From positions 1 to 14,548 of the forward strand of contig JAZDLO010000040.1 of NCBI GenBank assembly GCA_043801935.1: a stretch of 14,548 nt of DNA, in the 5' to 3' direction. Shown here piece by piece: positions 11,932 to 14,548 of this stretch. Numbering within the stretch: the stretch's first letter is position 1; the number at the start of each line of letters is the position of its first letter. This stretch comes from JAZDLO01 sp043801935 (GTDB taxonomy: Bacteria > Actinomycetota > Thermoleophilia > RBG-16-64-13). A program made the translations under genes and the position numbers. The notes beneath the pieces were generated by a model. That model saw only the letters and a list, made by a program, of their open reading frames with translations. It did not search any database and had not been told where the DNA came from.

Positions 11932-13650
11932 CTACTCCGGGATCACCGGCAAGATCAGGTGGGATGGACGCTCCTTATCGAAGTAGACGGTGTCTTCGCC
12001 CACCTTGAGGCCGTAGTAGTGGCCGCCGAAGTCCAGGGCGTTCGAGTCTCCGTTCGCCAGGTCGAGACGCAGCCGGTGCCCCTTGAGGAAACAGTTGGCC
12101 GTACCCCAGACCTCGATCTCGTACTTGTAGATCTTGCCCGGCTCGATGGGCTCGGGCTTGTCGTGCCGGTAATACGGGCGGTAGGGCTTGCTGAGCGCCG
12201 GATCCTTCGTTAGGGCATGCGAGGCCTTGAGCCACCCCCGGGTGAGTATGCGCCCCGCGGGCGGCATGCCGGGGGCCTGCATCTCGTCCGGGAACTGGTC
12301 CCAGACGCGTACCAGGAACTCGGTTTCGGTCTGGTCGGATGAGGCGTAGAGCACCAGCACGGTGTTGCCGATGACCTCGGTGTCTTCGGCCATCGGGGGC
12401 GTGGTGAAGGTGAGGATCTTCTTGCAGGGGTTCAAGGCACCCTTGTCCATCACCGCCGTCCCCACCCCTGAGAAGCCCGTCCAGTCGGGGTCGGGATATG
12501 AGTAGGTGAAGGAGTCCTCCTCCACCGTCGGCTCGTCCCAGCTCAGGCTGCCGTCGTTGAGCGAGACAACAGCGCCGGATCTTGCCCCCGATAGGTAGAG
12601 CTTGGTGTACTCGGTGCGGGCCAGCGGCCACTCGTTCTCCCGCCGATAGCGCTCCCTACCCCGGACGAATATGTTGAGGGCCGGTTCGTCCATGATGCCG
12701 GTGTCGTTGCCCTTGAGCCAGTGATCGTACCAGCGCAGCAGCCAGTTCCGCACTTCGATCGACTCGAAGATGGCCACTTCGTCGCCCTCGAAATCCCCGT
12801 GGCAGAGCATGAGCTTCTTGGGCGTAGAAACTTCCTCATAACCGCGGAGGTTGCCGCGCAGGTGGATGCCCACCTTGTGCAGGATGCCGGCACTGAACAC
12901 CGGGCAGGTGATCTTGTTGAAGTGAGGATTGCGCTCCTGCCAGAAGTCGTCGCAGGTCTGGTGATTTATCACGTTCCAGGCGAGGTCCCAGTCGCCCTGG
13001 GTTGCGTCCTCCGCCTTGCGCCCCACCCGGTAGTGGCCGCGTAGCTCGGTGATGTGCCAGCCGGCCGGAAAGCCGGTGGCCATGATCCCGCCGTGATAGG
13101 CCACATCGCGATACATGTCGGCCCCGCCGTCGAAGGGCGCGATGCAGGCCAGATGAGGCGGCGCCTGCGCAGCCGCCATCCATTGGGTCCACGCGTAGTA
13201 CGACTCCCCGATCATCCCCACTTTGCCCGTGCACCAGGGTTGAGCGGCGATCCATTCGATGACGTCGTAGTGGTCGCGCTGCTCCTCCAGGCTGTGCCAG
13301 CGCCACTGACCATCGACCGACTTGCCGCTGCCGCGGATATCGTGGTTGATGTAGCAGTAGCCCCGCTCCACGAACCATTCGATCTTGTTGGTCTCGCGCA
13401 TGTGAAAGGTGGGCACCGGCGGCAGGTAGTAGAGATCCTTCTGGTACGGAGACGAGGCGTACAGAGCCGGGAACTCTCCGGGAGCGTCCGGCCGGTAGAT
13501 GTCCACTGCTACCTTGACCCCGTCGCGCATCTCGATGAACACGTCCTTCTCCACTGTGACCTTGTACTGGGGCTTGCTCAACTTGTCCATGGGGAAGCCT
13601 TCGGGGACCATCGAGGCCATGACCTCGGGAACGAGGATCTCGGTGTACAT
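11932..13650 (-). CDS. CocE/NonD-type alpha/beta hydrolase
   Basis: A 572-aa hydrolase of the S15/CocE family (acyl esterases, X-Pro dipeptidyl-peptidase relatives). The N-terminal alpha/beta domain has IEMRDGVKVAVDIYRPD, the DIRGSGKS turn (near 104) and the nucleophile Ser150 in GMIGESYYAW. The C-terminal jelly-roll-like domain ends with IYKYEIEVWGTANCFLKGHR, LRLDLANGDSN and VYFDKERPSHLILPVIPE, as is typical. His284 in LMLCHGDFEGD is a candidate catalytic His. The expected GW-x-D acid region instead reads AGILHKVGIHLRG, with no Asp, so the acid may be elsewhere or changed. The ATG at 13650 has GGGAGGG 5 nt upstream, and an in-frame upstream start at 13701 would add an Arg-rich non-family head. 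There is no signal peptide, so it is cytosolic. The substrate is unknown. Confidence 0.88.
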   Translation of the reverse strand: MYTEILVPEVMASMVPEGFPMDKLSKPQYKVTVEKDVFIEMRDGVKVAVDIYRPDAPGEFPALYASSPYQKDLYYLPPVPTFHMRETNKIEWFVERGYCYINHDIRGSGKSVDGQWRWHSLEEQRDHYDVIEWIAAQPWCTGKVGMIGESYYAWTQWMAAAQAPPHLACIAPFDGGADMYRDVAYHGGIMATGFPAGWHITELRGHYRVGRKAEDATQGDWDLAWNVINHQTCDDFWQERNPHFNKITCPVFSAGILHKVGIHLRGNLRGYEEVSTPKKLMLCHGDFEGDEVAIFESIEVRNWLLRWYDHWLKGNDTGIMDEPALNIFVRGRERYRRENEWPLARTEYTKLYLSGARSGAVVSLNDGSLSWDEPTVEEDSFTYSYPDPDWTGFSGVGTAVMDKGALNPCKKILTFTTPPMAEDTEVIGNTVLVLYASSDQTETEFLVRVWDQFPDEMQAPGMPPAGRILTRGWLKASHALTKDPALSKPYRPYYRHDKPEPIEPGKIYKYEIEVWGTANCFLKGHRLRLDLANGDSNALDFGGHYYGLKVGEDTVYFDKERPSHLILPVIPE

Positions 13651-13791
13651 GCAATCCCTCCCAGTCTTGCGAACGATTCGCCGGCGGCGCCGTGTCGCCA
13701 CCGTTCAGCGTGGCCTGGCCGCCGGGTGGGCCGCGGTATTTCGCTACCTGCCTAGGTGACCACCGACCACGGTAGTCTGTCAAGTCCTTAG

Positions 13792-13830
13792 GGCGATCGG
13801 TCCCAATGGCGATCGGTCCTGGGGGCGATC
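13792..13830. repeat. 16-nt tandem repeat, GGCGATCGGTCC core
   Basis: Two full copies (13792-13803, 13808-13819) and a shortened third (GGCGATC, 13824-13830) at a 16-nt period. They lie just after the stop of the MFS gene and upstream of the hydrolase gene. This could be a binding-site array or simple slippage. Confidence 0.6.
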
Positions 13831-13831
13831 C

Positions 13832-14548
13832 TCAGACTTCGGTTCTCTCTCCGTCTTCGGAGGCGTGACTCCGCCGGAGCGGCACCTCCTTGAGAAAGAG
13901 CACGACCACGAAACCCACAGCGCTGATGATGGTCGCCAGCACGAAGAGATCACTGATGGCGAACTCCAGACTGTGCCGCACCACATTCATGAAGGAGTCG
14001 AGCAGGCTCTGTCCCCGACTCCCGAATTGGCCGAACAGTTCCGTGAGCTGCACCTTGGCTTGGGCCGACAGAAGCACTTGGGGATTGTTGAGCTGATCGG
14101 CCGTGGCCGGATCGGTAGCCAAGCCTTTCAGCTCAGCCGGAAGCGAGGCGGCCAGCGACGAGGCGAACCGACTGTTGAGGATGGTGCCGAACACCGCCAA
14201 TCCCACCGTGGCCCCGATGGAACGGAAGAACTGCAGCCCGGCGCTGACCTCGCCCAGGCGGCGCGTCGGATACTGGTTCTGGACGATCACCGTGAAGGTG
14301 CTCATGGCGATCCCCATGCCCAGTCCCATGACGATCATGTAGCCGACCAGGGCGCCGGACGAGGTGCCGCTGCCCATGCGGGAGAGCAGGTACGCTCCTC
14401 CGGTGACCATGGCGAAGCCGAAGACCACGACGGCCTTGTAGCGGCCGGTCCGGGCCAGAAGCTGCCCCGCTCCTATGCTGGCGACGATAGCGGCCAGCAT
14501 CATAGGCATGAGGATGGTGCCGGAGTTGGTGGCCGTTTTGCCCATCAC
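13832..14548 (-). CDS. MFS exporter, DHA2-like, C-terminal part (truncated by window)
   Basis: The 238 codons visible are the C-terminal part of a major facilitator transporter; the 5' end lies beyond the window edge. Membrane segments include GTILMPMMLAAIVASIGAGQ, then YKAVVVFGFAMVTGGAYLL, LVGYMIVMGLGMGIAMST and, near the end, LFVLATIISAVGFVVVLFLK. A short repeat of the motif G-x-L-x-x-R-x-G-R-Y (GQLLARTGRYK) and GEVSAGLQFFRSIGATVGLA are typical of the 14-segment DHA2 drug:H+ antiporters (EmrB/QacA type). A long soluble loop (about 135-190) precedes the last helix, again as in DHA2. The cargo cannot be assigned. It is upstream of the hydrolase in the same direction, 181 bp away. Confidence 0.85.
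   Translation of the reverse strand: MMGKTATNSGTILMPMMLAAIVASIGAGQLLARTGRYKAVVVFGFAMVTGGAYLLSRMGSGTSSGALVGYMIVMGLGMGIAMSTFTVIVQNQYPTRRLGEVSAGLQFFRSIGATVGLAVFGTILNSRFASSLAASLPAELKGLATDPATADQLNNPQVLLSAQAKVQLTELFGQFGSRGQSLLDSFMNVVRHSLEFAISDLFVLATIISAVGFVVVLFLKEVPLRRSHASEDGERTEV

Noticed and set aside
13778..13783. Promoter for the hydrolase from TTGACA on the minus strand
   Set aside because: No acceptable -10 element at 15-19 nt.
13792..13830. CRISPR array
   Set aside because: The unit and spacing are too short and there are no unique spacers or cas genes.

Overview
The window reads as high-GC chromosomal DNA, most likely from an uncultured actinobacterium. The evidence is strong GC bias at third codon positions, several GTG starts, AGGAGG-type ribosome binding sites, sigma70-like promoters, and twin-arginine lipoproteins with Thr-rich linkers of a kind common in Acidimicrobiia and Thermoleophilia. 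The genus cannot be fixed from this sequence.

Left part (1-2640): two minus-strand transcription units encode small proteins that look like dimeric alpha+beta-barrel folds. One unit is an ABM-like gene (58-351); the other is a DUF3303-like gene followed by a DUF4242-like gene (2084-1444). Both units start with nearly the same promoter and about 90 nt of leader that can fold into two hairpins with compensatory changes. Both end near a near-identical 24-nt hairpin. Between them is a gene-poor island with decayed material: paired GGGGTCAGATT repeats, a broken reading frame, and the 3' half of a tRNA-Arg(ACG) gene, which suggests an old integration site. A divergent gene (2381-2638) encodes a free-standing EF-Tu domain-2-like beta-barrel.

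Middle part (2640-7330): two paralogous twin-arginine lipoproteins of the branched-chain-amino-acid type (Peripla_BP_6) form a dispersed tandem pair, each with its own strong terminator and no permease or ATPase nearby. Between them lie a probable free-standing small RNA of about 156 nt (promoter at 4614-4641, terminator ending at 4803), a small lipoprotein gene, and a 64-aa two-helix membrane protein whose best start codon is ACG.

Right part (7327-14548), all minus strand: an apparent operon of a PLP aminotransferase, a KamA-family radical SAM aminomutase and a cation:proton antiporter with a soluble C-terminal domain. The antiporter tail is encoded by a 21-bp minisatellite. Upstream are a CocE/NonD-type hydrolase and the C-terminal part of a DHA2-type MFS exporter cut by the window edge.

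The most notable possible novelties are the shared structured leader, the small RNA at 4648-4803, and the aminotransferase-KamA-antiporter module.
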